This document shows, in pieces, positions 11,450 through 22,339 of a stretch of 64,000 bases of DNA. How positions within the stretch are numbered: position 1 is the stretch's first letter; each line of letters starts with the position of its first letter. The translations under genes and the position numbers were made by a program. The notes below the pieces were generated by a model. The model was not told the DNA's origin. It was given only the letters and a program-made list of their open reading frames with translations, and did no database searches. The stretch spans positions 397,504 through 461,503 of the forward strand of contig JARBJD010000024.1 of the NCBI GenBank assembly GCA_033064195.1. The letters are read 5' to 3'. This stretch comes from Blattamonas nauphoetae (taxonomy: Eukaryota > Preaxostyla > Oxymonadida).

Positions 11450-11881
11450 ATGCGTTTCTTCTCCGCTGGCGCGCATACCGCTTTGCACTTTGTTGAATGC
11501 GTATCATTTTTGCGTTTTGTGGGGGATTGTCGGTTTATGCGGCAGACAGGACGGGTCAAGAGAATGGATCCATTCGCTCATGTTTTTAAGACAGCGGTTT
11601 CATCATCGCTGTTGGCGATGGAGTTGACTCTTCATTCTCGTCCTCTCGTCGTGTTGATCTGCTTTCTGCCCTCATTTCTCTCGGATCTATTTTCGTCTTC
11701 GTTACAAGCTCCGTTTCGTTCTCTCTTTACTACCGACTCGCGTTGGAGGAGGTTTGTGGATTGTGTGGAAGCACTCAAAGTCACTGGAGTGCCATTATCA
11801 CTTCTCTTTCCTCCCGTTCCTCTTTTGGTGAGTTTTCAGATGTTTTCAGAAAACAAGAACTCTCATCAAACAGAAGAATGA
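11450..11881 (+). CDS. Hypothetical protein or remnant
   Basis: An open frame of 143 codons begins MRFFSAGAHTALHFVECVSF and is hydrophobic in its middle. It overlaps a second open frame, and a run VNPKLPLWKSHRQNYPLW lies in a third frame just upstream, suggesting a decayed gene. A possible donor lies near 11827 (GGTGAG). No homology is recognised, and I am not sure it is expressed. Confidence 0.25.
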   Translation: MRFFSAGAHTALHFVECVSFLRFVGDCRFMRQTGRVKRMDPFAHVFKTAVSSSLLAMELTLHSRPLVVLICFLPSFLSDLFSSSLQAPFRSLFTTDSRWRRFVDCVEALKVTGVPLSLLFPPVPLLVSFQMFSENKNSHQTEE

Positions 11882-11977
11882 AAAATTAGAGACAAAGTGT
11901 GGCGAATAACATATACAACAGTCATAATTCGTTCCCATCCGACTGGAGAAGGACGACGCTCAGTGCCAGTTATAACT

Positions 11978-13146
11978 CTATGAACTGCCTGAATTCGTCC
12001 AATCATATCCCTGTCTCGCCCCATTATCGTAGATACGAGGAGACGAGCTTCGGCTGGTGCAGTTCACAAAGCTGGACGCTAGAACGTTCGAGCCTATGCG
12101 CTCGAAGTAAATGTCATGTCCCAGTCTTCCTTTATTGGCGAAGGTGACGTTAGTGAAGCATGTATTCTTTAGTTCTGAACCTGATGGACGGTCGACAAAA
12201 ATGCCACCGCCCCTGAAGGCAGTGTTGGCGATAAATTGGCAATTTCTGACAAGGGATGAATTGTACCCTCCAGCAAGATAGAGCCCGCCTCCATCGCGGC
12301 TTCCGGTGTTGTTGGCGAAGATCACATCGATAAGAGTGATGTTGGCTTGCGCGGGGATCCAAAGGCCAGCTCCGTCAGGGATTGTTTTTCCAGAAGAGCC
12401 GAATCGGAAAGTGGAGTTTGTGATGGTCACAAAACTGGTTCTGGGCTTGAAACTGTCGGAGATAGCCACAGTGTTTGTGCAGTTCTCCACAAGGACGGAA
12501 TCAAGTGTCACATTCATCGCTTGAACAGCCGGGAAGATGCCACCGGACAATGGGCCATCGCAGCAGAAGAAGTGGCAATTGGAGACGATGGCTTTTGAGA
12601 GACTGACTAATTTCTGTTGTGCTCCTTTTGATCCGGTGAATCTCACGTTCTTCAGATCGCAGTGTTTGACATTCAGAGTGTGGACGTTGGGGTTGCAGAT
12701 GAAGGGCGTTTCGGACGCAATAGAGAAGTTGCCAGTATCCCATTCAACAACCTCGACGGTTGTGTCGGCACAGCTCATACCCTTTTCGTTGGCGACGACA
12801 AGGGAATTCTTGTGAACGCAGTTTGGTTGGAAGGTATTGGTGATGAAAGCAACCTTCCCAGATTGAAGTTGAACGACTGGTTTTGTTCGAACGGAGTATG
12901 CATGATGAATGCCTTCAAATTCAATGACAACCCAATCGGACCCTACAATAAATGGGGCATCACTGATGTCGATGGATAAGCCGCTTGAAGATAACGTACA
13001 TTCCTTTCGACGAGGATGCCCGAGCCAACGTATGTTCCCGCTTCGTGTTTAATGGTGGGAAGTTTGTCATAGATACTTCCAAAATAAGGTGCCAACGGAA
13101 TAGTTTCAGAATAAATCGCCTGAAAGACGAGAAGAATGATGGACAT
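11978..13146 (-). pseudogene. Secreted right-handed beta-helix protein with a 1-nt frameshift
   Basis: The N-terminus MSIILLVFQAIYSETIPL is a signal peptide. It is followed by VGSGILVERNV and then, in another frame, TLSSSGLSIDIS and an open frame to the TGA at 11978. The two frames meet at about 12996-13000, where one base appears to be missing between GT and ACGTTA; no usable intron (only about 16 nt) can explain it. The C-terminal part has the repeats of pectin-lyase-like beta helices: short strands ending in Asn or Gly with GGG turns (DGGGLYLAGG, FRGGGIFVDRP) and many N-glycosylation sites. With the break, about 390 residues would have been encoded. A base-calling error remains possible. 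Confidence 0.7.
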
Positions 13147-13880
13147 CTGGATTGGTTCAAATAAAGGGAATGGATCAGTTTTCGGTCCTTTTTCTCATTT
13201 TAACATGTCATAATCTCGTGAGATAGTTTTCACCAATGATAATACTCCTTCCCTTTCTCTTTTGACTCTTCAACCTGATTAATTCAGTGGAAATCATAAA
13301 CAAAAGAACATGTCTGAAATGAAGAATCAGATAAAGAAGTCTGACCACTACGGTTAGTCAAAATGTCCAAAACAGTCAAGTTTGTATCTCTGGGTGACGC
13401 CTCGTATCTGTGGAGAGGATCGTTTGACAGAGATGCGCAAGGAACAAAATAATGGAAACAAAGTGTGTGGTGTCAGCAAGAGCGAAAGCAAGGCGATGAG
13501 CAGAGCTCTTATGTATGTGGCTGAGTGAAAAGAAGTGTTTGTTGGATTGCGACAGAATAAACGACATGAGAGTGGGTTTGGATGTTGTTGTTGTTGAATG
13601 GTTTGGTGGGGAAGAATAGTGTGCTAAAATAAATGAAATTGCTGAAAGTTGACGAGTCATGTTCACAATGGCTCGTCGGACAAGTTTGTCAAAAGAAGAA
13701 CGCGTTGGTCCGTTTGGACGTGAGGTGAACGAAAAGGGCGGTCTGTGTCCTTCCACCGACTGGAAGTGTTGAGCGATCGACAGACTCGCAGGAAAAGAGC
13801 ATATTTGGTGAGATGAGGATGAGCTGATAGGTTGTTGTTGTTGGTGTTGTTGTTGTTTTCTGTGAGAGGGGCAGATAGTG
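13147..13880. other. Intergenic, nothing recognised
   Basis: Spacer with AAC/GTT trinucleotide runs near 13830-13860. A long minus-strand frame extends here out of the large gene to the right, but its composition (runs of Ser, His, Gln) and its overlap with the real frame mark it as a shadow. Confidence 0.45.
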
Positions 13881-16800
13881 TTACAGTGCGGCGAAGGCGG
13901 AGGAGATGATGGAAGAAGGGAGTTCGATGGATCCGAACGAACAGCCAGACAAGACAAGCCCTCGACTGTCCACAAACAGCGGCCTCTTCTTCCAAACACA
14001 AACTCCGCCGCTGAATCCGACCATCTTCGATAGTCCAACACACGAGCAGTTGGACAGCTGGACTCGTCGGAGAATGAGGCGTTCTCCGCCTCCTCCCACA
14101 ATCGCGAATCCACTCCCCCCAATACTCCATCCTGACCCCTCTGTGCTTCTCAATCGGCATCCCGAGAACACACAATCCGAGAGATCAATTTGAGATGACG
14201 ACGGCGAGCGAGTGTTATGTTTCGTGTCAATTTCAATCACAACACTTCCTCCTCCCATCACCCCACTGCTCTTCTCGGAGAACCTGACTTCGGTGGAACA
14301 GTTCAAGAAGCGGCTTGACAACAGCGAAAGGCCGCCTCCAGTCGAGAGACGGATCACACTCCCGAATTCTCGCCCCGCGCATTTCGAGAACACACTCTCT
14401 TCAATCTGGATGTCCCCTTCTGTCTTCCCAACCACAACTCCGCCTGATGCAAACGACAATCCCTCAAATGAACAGGCAGCGAGTCGGAGTCTGCCTGCTT
14501 CATTCATTGCCATCACGCTTCCTTTTCCTCCAAACGAGATCGATGCGATGGCCAGTTCCTTTCCTTCAAACAATCCTGTCTTCTCAATCCACACAAAACG
14601 ATGAGAAATCGTTTCTGAACTTCGAACCTCTGACGATTCGAGTGACAGAACTCCTTCTTCTGTAACAAGAAACACACTCCCAATCCAACTGTCTGCTTTC
14701 TTCATCTCGAAGATCAGTTTCGAGAATGAGAGTGTGTTCCTCTTCAATGAGATCATTGGTTCCTGCTGTCCCATCCTCTTTCCATCTCCCTTTTCCATTT
14801 CTGAGATGCTGCAGATGATCTTCCTTCCTTCTCCTCCTTCAACTGTCACTTCCATCTCCTCTGTCAACGACCCAAATTCGGTCAATTCTCCAATCGAGCA
14901 TGAATCAGCGATGATAATCATTCCTTGGGATTCAATTGATTCAGTTTCCGTTTTAACCAGCGCTTTGTGCAGTGTGCGGAGAGGTGAACTTCCAATTCCT
15001 TCATTCTCATCATTTCCGGACGAACTCACATGCAGAAACAAGAAAGATGGACGTTCTCCTGTTGTGAACGAAAGGCCAGTACATGGGATCGAGATCGATG
15101 GGAAGTCTTTGTGAATAACTGAGACGAGTGAATATGTTGCGCGGTACTGGAAGATGTGCAACTCCCCAATCGGCAGCTTTGCCGACGAGCCTGTTGTAGT
15201 TGTCTCAAATGTCACTTCGATCGGATTAGGGAAGGCATTGAGTGTGACCAGGAACGTCTCTCCAGCTGGAAGGTCAGTTCCTTCCAAAACCAGACGGAAC
15301 GAGGTGTTAGCAGACGAGGCGAAGGAGAATGGGACAGCAGTGAGGACAGGAGGCAGAGGGACAGTGAAGATCAGATTTCCATCTACCACCGATTTGTGAT
15401 TGGTCATTTCACATTTTGTGATTTTGTACCGGTTTCCTTGCTGGAGAGTGGATTGAGAAGTTGTCTGAGGAAGATTGTGTGTCACTTCCCCTTCCTCCAG
15501 CGATGTCACCCCGTCGATGGTGAAAGGAGTGCCGATTGGATTGTTGTTTCCATCCACTTCAACAACGGTCAAAGTCAAAGATGACGATGGAGGAAGGCCA
15601 ATTGCTGAAATGAAGAGATTGATAGTGTTTGTGTCTGAGAGATCCAGAGAACATGACACGGTTATGATGAGTGACGGGATTTGGACGGAGAGAGAGGAGT
15701 GCGAGACGATCAACGATGAAGAAGAGAGAGTCTTCACTTTGTAAGTCCCTCCATACGCCAGCTTCCCAGATGGGCGAATCACGACTGAGATTGTTGAGGA
15801 GACTGGAGTGGTTGATGTTGAAAAGGATACGGAGCCAAGTGCGATGGATTTCTGGGTCGAATCGGCTGCATCGAACACTTCCAGAGTGAGGTCGCCTTTC
15901 GCAATCCTTTCTGCGGTGAGAGTCAAAATAGTTTCGTTCAGGTTCGATGGATCCAGATCCGCTGAAATGTCGGTCAGAGTCGAACCAGCAGGAGTGGTGA
16001 ACGACACACCATTGCACACAATGTGTTCAGAAGCATCGTTTGATTTGATGAGAGAATAGAGGGTGTACGTTTGGTCGAACTCGATCTCATTCAGTCCTCC
16101 CGCTTTCACCCATTCCGACTCGCCATTTTGGGTTCCTGTCATTGTCACTGAGATCTCCTCGTTTCGATCAGTCAGTTTCATCTTCCAAACTGTTCCTGGG
16201 ATCAAGTTCTTTCCAGTCAGGAGCACCTTGAAGTGGGTGTTCCGAGTCGTGTCCAGTTCCGTCGAGGCCGAAATGATTCTTGGAGGCGATGGCACAGTGA
16301 ACTTCACTCCAACATTGATGAACGAATCAAAAGGGGCATTGATGGCGTTTATTTCATATTCGACTTCATATTCCAACACAGTCCCAGTCCCCGGGAGCCC
16401 AGCATTGAACACGGCTGTCATTTGGGTGTCTGAATCGACCTTCAGCGATTTCGAGCCGATCACAGTTAGACCTTGATTGGCAAACACTGCAGTGATGGAA
16501 GACGAGAACGAGACTCCGGTGACGACGACACTGACTTCAGTTTGGGCACCATTCAGTGTTGGGGTTTCTGTTCCTTCGATTCGGCACGGTGAGTCAGGCA
16601 CAATGAAGGAAGCAGTCGAGTCTGCAACTCCAGTCTTACCATTAGCTGTCAGCGACATAATCTGATACTTCTTCCCATATTCAACTGTCCCTGTCTTGTT
16701 ATAGATCTCAACTGACGCAGAACACGACGTTACAAGTCCACTCGATCCTCCAATCGTTCCTGACAGTGTGATCGGTGTCGCATCTGGCTTCACCACATTT

Positions 16801-19800
16801 CCCTCCATCTCTTTCACAACAATCGACAAGGCTTTTCCAGCTGGGAGTTCTTGGCCCTCCATCGACACTTGAACTGAAGTTTTGGCTGTTCCAACAAGAG
16901 TCGCGGAGGCCTTGGTCAACCGAGCTGGCGCAGCAGGCATTTGGAAGGTAACAGATGAACAGGCGAAAGAGATTGCTGACGAAGAGAGCAACTTCACTTT
17001 GTACGTCTTTCCATATGCCAACAGTCCAGATGGATGAACAACGACAGACAGGGTGGTGGAGACTTCAGCGGTCGAGACGCTGAAGGAGACAACCCCGACG
17101 GAGAGTGCTGTTTCTTGAAGATCAGCTGTGTCAAATACATCCAGAGTGTGGTCACCTGTTGCAATCCTTTTGGCTGTCAGTGTCAAAATTGCTGTATTCG
17201 CATCAGTCGAGTCCAGATCTGCTGAAATGTCGGTCAGTGTTGGTCCAACAGGAGTGGTGAAGGGCACACCATTGGACACGATGTGTTCAGAAGCGTTGGA
17301 CGATTTCGTGAGAGAAGCGATGGTGTATGGACAGTCGAACTCGATCTCAGTCGGTCCTCCCGCTTTCACCCATTCCGATTCGCCATTTTGGGTTCCTGTC
17401 ATTGTCACTAAGATCTCCTCGTCTCGACCAGTCAGTTTCATCTTCCAAACTGTTCCTGACATCAAGTCCTTTCCAATCAGGAGCATCTTGAAGTGGGTGT
17501 TCCGACTTGTGTCCAGTTCCGTCGAGGCCGAAAGGATTCTTGGAGGCGATGGCACAGTGAAGTTCACTCCAGCATTGATGAACGATTCAGATAAGCCAGA
17601 GATCGCATGGATTTCATATTCTCCGTCGAATGCGAGTGATGATGTGCTTTCTGTGACGCCAGTCGCAAATGTGGCGATGATCTGAGTCGAAGAGGAGAAT
17701 GAAACCGATTTCGAGTTGATCAGAGTCGATCCTCGCCTAACTGTCACTGCTGTGATCGATGACGACAAACTCACCCCAATCACCTCAACTGACACTTCCG
17801 TCTTTTCTCCATTCATCTTTGGAGTTCCTGTCCCTTCAATTCGGCACGGTGAGTCAGGCACAGTGAAGGAAGCAGTCGAGTCCGCAACTCCAGCCTTACC
17901 ATCAACTGTCAGCGACACAATCTGATACTTCTTTCCATATTCAACTGTCCCTGTCTTGTTATAGATCTCAACTGACGAAGAACACGACGTTACAAGTCCA
18001 CTCGATCCTCCAATCGTTCCTGACAGTGTGATCGGTGTCGCATCTGGCTTCACCACATTTCCCTCCATCTCTTTCACAACAATCGAAAAGGCTTTTCCAG
18101 CTGGGAGTTCTTGACCGTCCATCGATACTGTCACGAATGTCTTATTCACTCCAACGAGCGAGGTTGTTGCCCCAGTCAACCGAGCTGGAGCGGCAGGCAC
18201 GGTGAAAGAGACAAACCCAAACGTGAGGATCTGAAGAGACGACTCGATGCTCTTCACTTTGTATGTCTTCCCATACGCCAGCTTTCCTGATTGATGAACA
18301 GTGACTGTTGTTGTTGTCGAAACTGACGACGTCGGTGTGGTTGCGAATGAGACGGTTCCGACTGTGATGGGTGTTTCAGCTGGATCTGAAGTATCAAACA
18401 CGATCAGTGTGAGAGGTCCTGTCGCAACTCTCGCTGCGGTGAGCGTCAGAATCACTTCGTTCAGATTGGACGGGTTCAGTTTGGGACCGATCAAAGTCAA
18501 GGAAGGACCTGATGGTGTTTCGAATGACATTCCAATCAGGTTGTCTGCTCGGCTTTCGGGAGTGTGATGCCACCACGTCCAGTCTGGCTCTGTCTCATCT
18601 CCAACCTCGAACGTGTTGCTTTTTGATTCAGACGAGCTCGACTTCACTTCGGTGATTGTGTAAGCAGTTGATGGGACCAGAGAGGCTGTGGAAGACGTGC
18701 TCATTGGGATCGTCATTGTTCCACTTGTTTTGTCGAATCTCACTCCTTTCGTCACAATCGTCGTTCCTGTTGATTCGATGGAGATATCGTATTTTCTTGT
18801 TGTGCCGGGTAACATTCCCTCCATCTTCACAACCACCTCAAATCCTGTGTCTTCCGAATTGACCTGATTCTTTGCATCAATCTTGTTGATTGTCGGGCCA
18901 ACCAGATCAGGCAGAACTGACGTGAGAGTGTAAGGAAAGGTTGATGGAATCAATCCACTTCTCGGCAGAGCAGATGTTGAGAAGCAGTCATACGCTGTGA
19001 ATGTTCCTGTGCCAGCTGCAAGGCCGAAATCGGTGATTCTGTCCGATTCAGATTCAGAAGTGCAATTGTTTTTTATAAACAGCACATCGGTCAGATCCAC
19101 TGTTCCTCCTTCGAGTTGCATCAGAACATATGCTCCTCCTGAAATTGTGCCTTCGTTGTTCGAGATGGTGCAGTTGTCGATGCGTGATGGTCCATGGAAC
19201 ACGATGTTGATCGGCATGTACTGCGTCAGAGGAGCTGAAGTGGTCGATCGAGAGTCAGAGAAGGTGCACTGTGCAATGATCGTTGACTTATAGCTTTGGA
19301 TGTGGCAATGCCCACCAATTCCAACTGCAGTGTTTTCGCTAAATTGGCAAGCAAAGATTGTTAGATCGAATTTCCCTATTTCAGTTGATTTCGTGCCGAA
19401 CGCCAAATAGACCGCTCCTCCATCCTTTTCCGCTGTGCAGCGCATGAAGCTTGAATGCTTGATGACAACATCACCTTCGATGTCCACAATAAGAACGGCT
19501 CCTCCAGCACCTCCTTTCTCTTCAACGAGAACTGCGGTTAAGGTGTCGAAGGTGCATGATTCGATCCACACTGGTTTGTGGATGAGAACATCATCATCAA
19601 TAAGGGAGAAACGTTTGGTCTCTTTGGAATGAGAATAATAGCCAGACATGTCGGATGGTGTGGGTGGTTCGGTGACGGGGGCAGGAGCGGCGTTGGTGAC
19701 GATGTGCGAGAACGAGCAGTTCGACACGAGAGTGTCTGCTCCCCAATTCAGGTCAATTCCGCTCGTTCCCGAAAAATGGTTTGTGCTGCGTGTCACTGAG

Positions 19801-20588
19801 CTTCCCACAAGACGCTGCGTCAGCCACATCCTCCGAGCAATCGAGAACGAAGAATCACGAGTGCTCGTTGCGTTCACAAATTCAGAGGCGGAGAGCGACA
19901 CAACACATTCCACTGCCAAGTCAACAGAATCTCCAGCAAAATGGCCAAAATCAAAAAGAGGGCCAGTTCCAACCACAAAATGCGTCGATTCAATCGACAG
20001 ACCACTCCCACTGATCGAGACCGTTCCCAACCCAAAAGTGTCTTCCATTGCTTCTTCATTGGAATTCGTGTGCTTTGAAGAGAACGAACGGGTCGGGCCA
20101 GTCACCAGAGGCAGAAGAGAGGACAAGCAAGACGATGATGTGTGGCGGCACGAGATGATCGAAATCGATGTCGACGATCCCATTCCCGAATATCCAACCA
20201 CAAATGGACAAATCTCGGGGCACGACACGATCTCACTGTGAGAGATCGCGAATGACGAGCAACGAATCAGAGCGAGTGCCGATGGGCGCGTATCCGAAAC
20301 TAACTTCACGCTGTCAACACAGAATGTGCTGTTCCAGACATCAAATATAATTGGAGGTCCATTCATTTCGAGATTTCCTTTTTTCTTCGAGAGATGGATA
20401 ATTTCTGATTTGGATGTGTGTGTTGTTTGTGTGATAGTTGTTTGTGATCCAGTAATGTGCAAAAACTGGGAAAATATTGGGAGGTTGTTCGTGTGAAAAC
20501 AACCACTCGGAAGAGGTACATCTTCTTCAGGTGATACAGTGCGGAAGATTAAACTGCAACGCCCACATGAGAAAGCTAGGGAGACCAT
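13881..20588 (-). CDS. Giant secreted or surface protein: beta helix, repeated beta-sandwich-like modules, second beta helix
   Basis: One uninterrupted frame of 2235 codons. Residues about 70-600 form a right-handed beta helix with repeated SNCSF, CTFSDS, GGAVYL and GGAYVLM turns. Residues about 600-1720 hold a chain of Ig- or fibronectin-like modules with motifs LAYGKTYKVK, ELPAGKAFSIVVKEMEGNVV, EYGKKYQI and GTVWKMKLT. From about residue 1720 (LHVSSSGNDENEGIGSSP) a second beta helix starts. The ATG at 20588 is followed by no signal peptide; an acceptor-like ATTTTCCCAG at about 20470 suggests the true N-terminus is a separate upstream exon. The protein stops without a membrane segment or kinase domain, which related receptor-like proteins are expected to have. 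Adhesion or substrate binding is an inference only. Confidence 0.8.
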   Translation of the reverse strand: MVSLAFSCGRCSLIFRTVSPEEDVPLPSGCFHTNNLPIFSQFLHITGSQTTITQTTHTSKSEIIHLSKKKGNLEMNGPPIIFDVWNSTFCVDSVKLVSDTRPSALALIRCSSFAISHSEIVSCPEICPFVVGYSGMGSSTSISIISCRHTSSSCLSSLLPLVTGPTRSFSSKHTNSNEEAMEDTFGLGTVSISGSGLSIESTHFVVGTGPLFDFGHFAGDSVDLAVECVVSLSASEFVNATSTRDSSFSIARRMWLTQRLVGSSVTRSTNHFSGTSGIDLNWGADTLVSNCSFSHIVTNAAPAPVTEPPTPSDMSGYYSHSKETKRFSLIDDDVLIHKPVWIESCTFDTLTAVLVEEKGGAGGAVLIVDIEGDVVIKHSSFMRCTAEKDGGAVYLAFGTKSTEIGKFDLTIFACQFSENTAVGIGGHCHIQSYKSTIIAQCTFSDSRSTTSAPLTQYMPINIVFHGPSRIDNCTISNNEGTISGGAYVLMQLEGGTVDLTDVLFIKNNCTSESESDRITDFGLAAGTGTFTAYDCFSTSALPRSGLIPSTFPYTLTSVLPDLVGPTINKIDAKNQVNSEDTGFEVVVKMEGMLPGTTRKYDISIESTGTTIVTKGVRFDKTSGTMTIPMSTSSTASLVPSTAYTITEVKSSSSESKSNTFEVGDETEPDWTWWHHTPESRADNLIGMSFETPSGPSLTLIGPKLNPSNLNEVILTLTAARVATGPLTLIVFDTSDPAETPITVGTVSFATTPTSSVSTTTTVTVHQSGKLAYGKTYKVKSIESSLQILTFGFVSFTVPAAPARLTGATTSLVGVNKTFVTVSMDGQELPAGKAFSIVVKEMEGNVVKPDATPITLSGTIGGSSGLVTSCSSSVEIYNKTGTVEYGKKYQIVSLTVDGKAGVADSTASFTVPDSPCRIEGTGTPKMNGEKTEVSVEVIGVSLSSSITAVTVRRGSTLINSKSVSFSSSTQIIATFATGVTESTSSLAFDGEYEIHAISGLSESFINAGVNFTVPSPPRILSASTELDTSRNTHFKMLLIGKDLMSGTVWKMKLTGRDEEILVTMTGTQNGESEWVKAGGPTEIEFDCPYTIASLTKSSNASEHIVSNGVPFTTPVGPTLTDISADLDSTDANTAILTLTAKRIATGDHTLDVFDTADLQETALSVGVVSFSVSTAEVSTTLSVVVHPSGLLAYGKTYKVKLLSSSAISFACSSVTFQMPAAPARLTKASATLVGTAKTSVQVSMEGQELPAGKALSIVVKEMEGNVVKPDATPITLSGTIGGSSGLVTSCSASVEIYNKTGTVEYGKKYQIMSLTANGKTGVADSTASFIVPDSPCRIEGTETPTLNGAQTEVSVVVTGVSFSSSITAVFANQGLTVIGSKSLKVDSDTQMTAVFNAGLPGTGTVLEYEVEYEINAINAPFDSFINVGVKFTVPSPPRIISASTELDTTRNTHFKVLLTGKNLIPGTVWKMKLTDRNEEISVTMTGTQNGESEWVKAGGLNEIEFDQTYTLYSLIKSNDASEHIVCNGVSFTTPAGSTLTDISADLDPSNLNETILTLTAERIAKGDLTLEVFDAADSTQKSIALGSVSFSTSTTPVSSTISVVIRPSGKLAYGGTYKVKTLSSSSLIVSHSSLSVQIPSLIITVSCSLDLSDTNTINLFISAIGLPPSSSLTLTVVEVDGNNNPIGTPFTIDGVTSLEEGEVTHNLPQTTSQSTLQQGNRYKITKCEMTNHKSVVDGNLIFTVPLPPVLTAVPFSFASSANTSFRLVLEGTDLPAGETFLVTLNAFPNPIEVTFETTTTGSSAKLPIGELHIFQYRATYSLVSVIHKDFPSISIPCTGLSFTTGERPSFLFLHVSSSGNDENEGIGSSPLRTLHKALVKTETESIESQGMIIIADSCSIGELTEFGSLTEEMEVTVEGGEGRKIICSISEMEKGDGKRMGQQEPMISLKRNTLSFSKLIFEMKKADSWIGSVFLVTEEGVLSLESSEVRSSETISHRFVWIEKTGLFEGKELAIASISFGGKGSVMAMNEAGRLRLAACSFEGLSFASGGVVVGKTEGDIQIEESVFSKCAGREFGSVIRLSTGGGLSLLSSRFLNCSTEVRFSEKSSGVMGGGSVVIEIDTKHNTRSPSSSQIDLSDCVFSGCRLRSTEGSGWSIGGSGFAIVGGGGERLILRRVQLSNCSCVGLSKMVGFSGGVCVWKKRPLFVDSRGLVLSGCSFGSIELPSSIISSAFAAL
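15720..18310 (-). repeat. In-gene tandem duplication, period about 1260 bp
   Basis: Two adjacent units of about 420 codons are highly similar. The block around 16104-16149 recurs at 17364-17409, and that around 16768-16800 at 18028-18060, both exactly 1260 bp apart; a third partial start lies near 15741. The spacing is a multiple of three, so the frame is kept. Each unit holds about four beta-sandwich-like modules. The nearly unchanged DNA suggests recent duplication or gene conversion. Confidence 0.85.
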
Positions 20589-21299
20589 ACTGTGTTTATT
20601 TTCTTCCTTGGAGAGTTGGTAAGTGCTCCTTTAGACGCTCGCTGTCAAAACAGCCTGGTTGGTCTGTGAGGACCCAAAATGACCACTTGGGGTGAGATCG
20701 GATCTCAGTCGGATAAACTCGTTTTTATTGCTCAATTCGACTTACGCAAACAATTTCGGTAAGAATACAGATAAAAGTAAAATAAATGTCGAAATGGAGA
20801 GATAAACTGAGAAAAGGGGGAAAAGTTAAAAGTGAGAATCCACAATGGCATTATCCTTTTGAATGGATTAAAAGAAGAAACGGACAAATGTAAATTGGTA
20901 TCTTTCTCACATATCTCGCTATTTTGTCCCTTCTTTCGAGTTTAAGAGTGTGAAACAGTCGCTGTATTTTTGAAGTTGCCTTTTCTGCTTTCAAAACGGA
21001 GTTTGACAATTGAATGACAGAATAATCTCAGACAAGGTATGCTTGAGTCAGGATTCGGAGCTGAAAGGTCAATTGACTCGAACATCGAAAGATCCTGTTT
21101 TTTCCTGTTCGCACAGAAAACTCTTCTGTGACGTCCGGGGTGATCCTCAAAATTATCTGATTCGACTGTGAGACATATTTCCGACAGAAATAGTTTCGAG
21201 ATGTGTCAAAGCAGGAACAATTTCAGCTATAGTTGAGAGAGAGAAAGAAAGCAGGGCAAGAGAAAGGTGAGAGGAAAACATTCAGGACAAAAGTGGTGA
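20589..21299. other. Intergenic, nothing recognised
   Basis: AT-rich spacer upstream of the giant beta-helix gene. A missing first exon with a signal peptide would be expected here or nearby, but I could not identify one. Confidence 0.4.
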
Positions 21300-21300
21300 G

Positions 21301-21940
21301 AAAAAGTGAGGACATACCATGAAAACGTGGAGTTTTGTTTGGTTCCATCGAAAAGCAACTTGATGGGAACCGTCGGCATGAGTCGTGTTCACTTCAGCAT
21401 GACTGCTATTCTTGTCTGGTGAGAGAGATATTCTGAGAATAGCAGGATTGTTGTCAGATGTTCAAAATAAAGATGAACACAAAAACAATAAACACCTTGA
21501 ATTGGCTGAACAGTAACAATTGTCGAATCTGGCTGAATAGCTTGTCTGATTGTGGAAGAAATTTGAAAAACAGTTTGAAAGAGTGTATTAAGTCAAACTG
21601 TGAAAGGAAGAGCGACTGGACGCGATTGGAGGAGAATGATTGGAAGATCAAACCATGTTGTTTCTTTTTCTCGTCACGTCAACAAGATTGTTTCTCAGCG
21701 TTTATTTTCTGAAACGATCATATGGATAAAAATCGTGAAATGGAGGCAAAATGGAAAAAGGACGCTTCTGTCAGCGTTGCAGTTTTGCCTTCCCCACTGT
21801 ATGTCATTGTCTTTCACTTCGCGAGTCAATCTCGACAAAATGGTGGAAAATTCCTGTGTGTAATCGGGGGACAATTGCATGGCTGCCTGACGGTGTGTGA
21901 AAGCCACCGAAAATGTGAGGAGAAGAAAGATTGATGTCAT
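21301..21940 (-). CDS. Possible small secreted protein with introns
   Basis: An ATG at 21940 starts MTSIFLLLTFSVAFTH, a convincing signal peptide, and the frame stays open for about 80 codons. Two further coding-like blocks follow on the same strand: one around 21490-21550 (reading SYSARFDNCYCSANS, ending at a donor AG|GTGTTT) and one around 21340-21436 (reading ISLSPDKNSSHAEVNTTHAD and on to LHVFM, ending at a donor GTATGT). The join between these two blocks keeps frame (phase 2); the join to the first exon is not resolved. Cys pairs and N-glycosylation sites suit a secreted protein. No family recognised. Confidence 0.35.
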
Positions 21941-22339
21941 AGTCGATCAATCGAAACAATGGGATGATCATAATCCTGTCTGAAGAACGATTCGAAAAGG
22001 GGAGTTGTTCAACCACGAATATTACTCAATCAGTTGAAACCTCAAGTCTGTCTGCAACCACACCAAAATGAGTCGTAATTGGCCACACAACTGACAGATT
22101 GGAATCCAGGATTTGAAGACGGGTTCGCCATCCGAAACGTTGAAACGGGGTGTTGAAGTGGAAAAAACAATAAAACTATAAAAAGATAGAGAGTGATGAT
22201 CTATATCAGAGGATGACGAGTGGTTGATGAGAAGTGAGAAAAAACTCAATCATTAAATCAAGCATAATACACAACAATGAATCTCAAAAAAGAACATCCA
22301 CATAATGAAGAAGTCACATTTCAAGTTTTTTCACGTTCA

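Noticed and set aside
13376-14122. Long minus-strand frame of 248 codons at the end of the giant beta-helix gene
   Set aside because: It overlaps the true frame in another phase, is rich in Ser, His and Gln runs, and has no similarity to the family; it is a shadow.
15026-15208. CRISPR-like or satellite array in the repetitive part of the giant gene
   Set aside because: The repeats are long (about 1260 bp), in frame and coding; there are no short repeats with spacers.
20589-22339. tRNA or other structured RNA in the long AT-rich spacer
   Set aside because: No T-arm-like GGTTCRANNCC with a matching acceptor stem could be found by eye.
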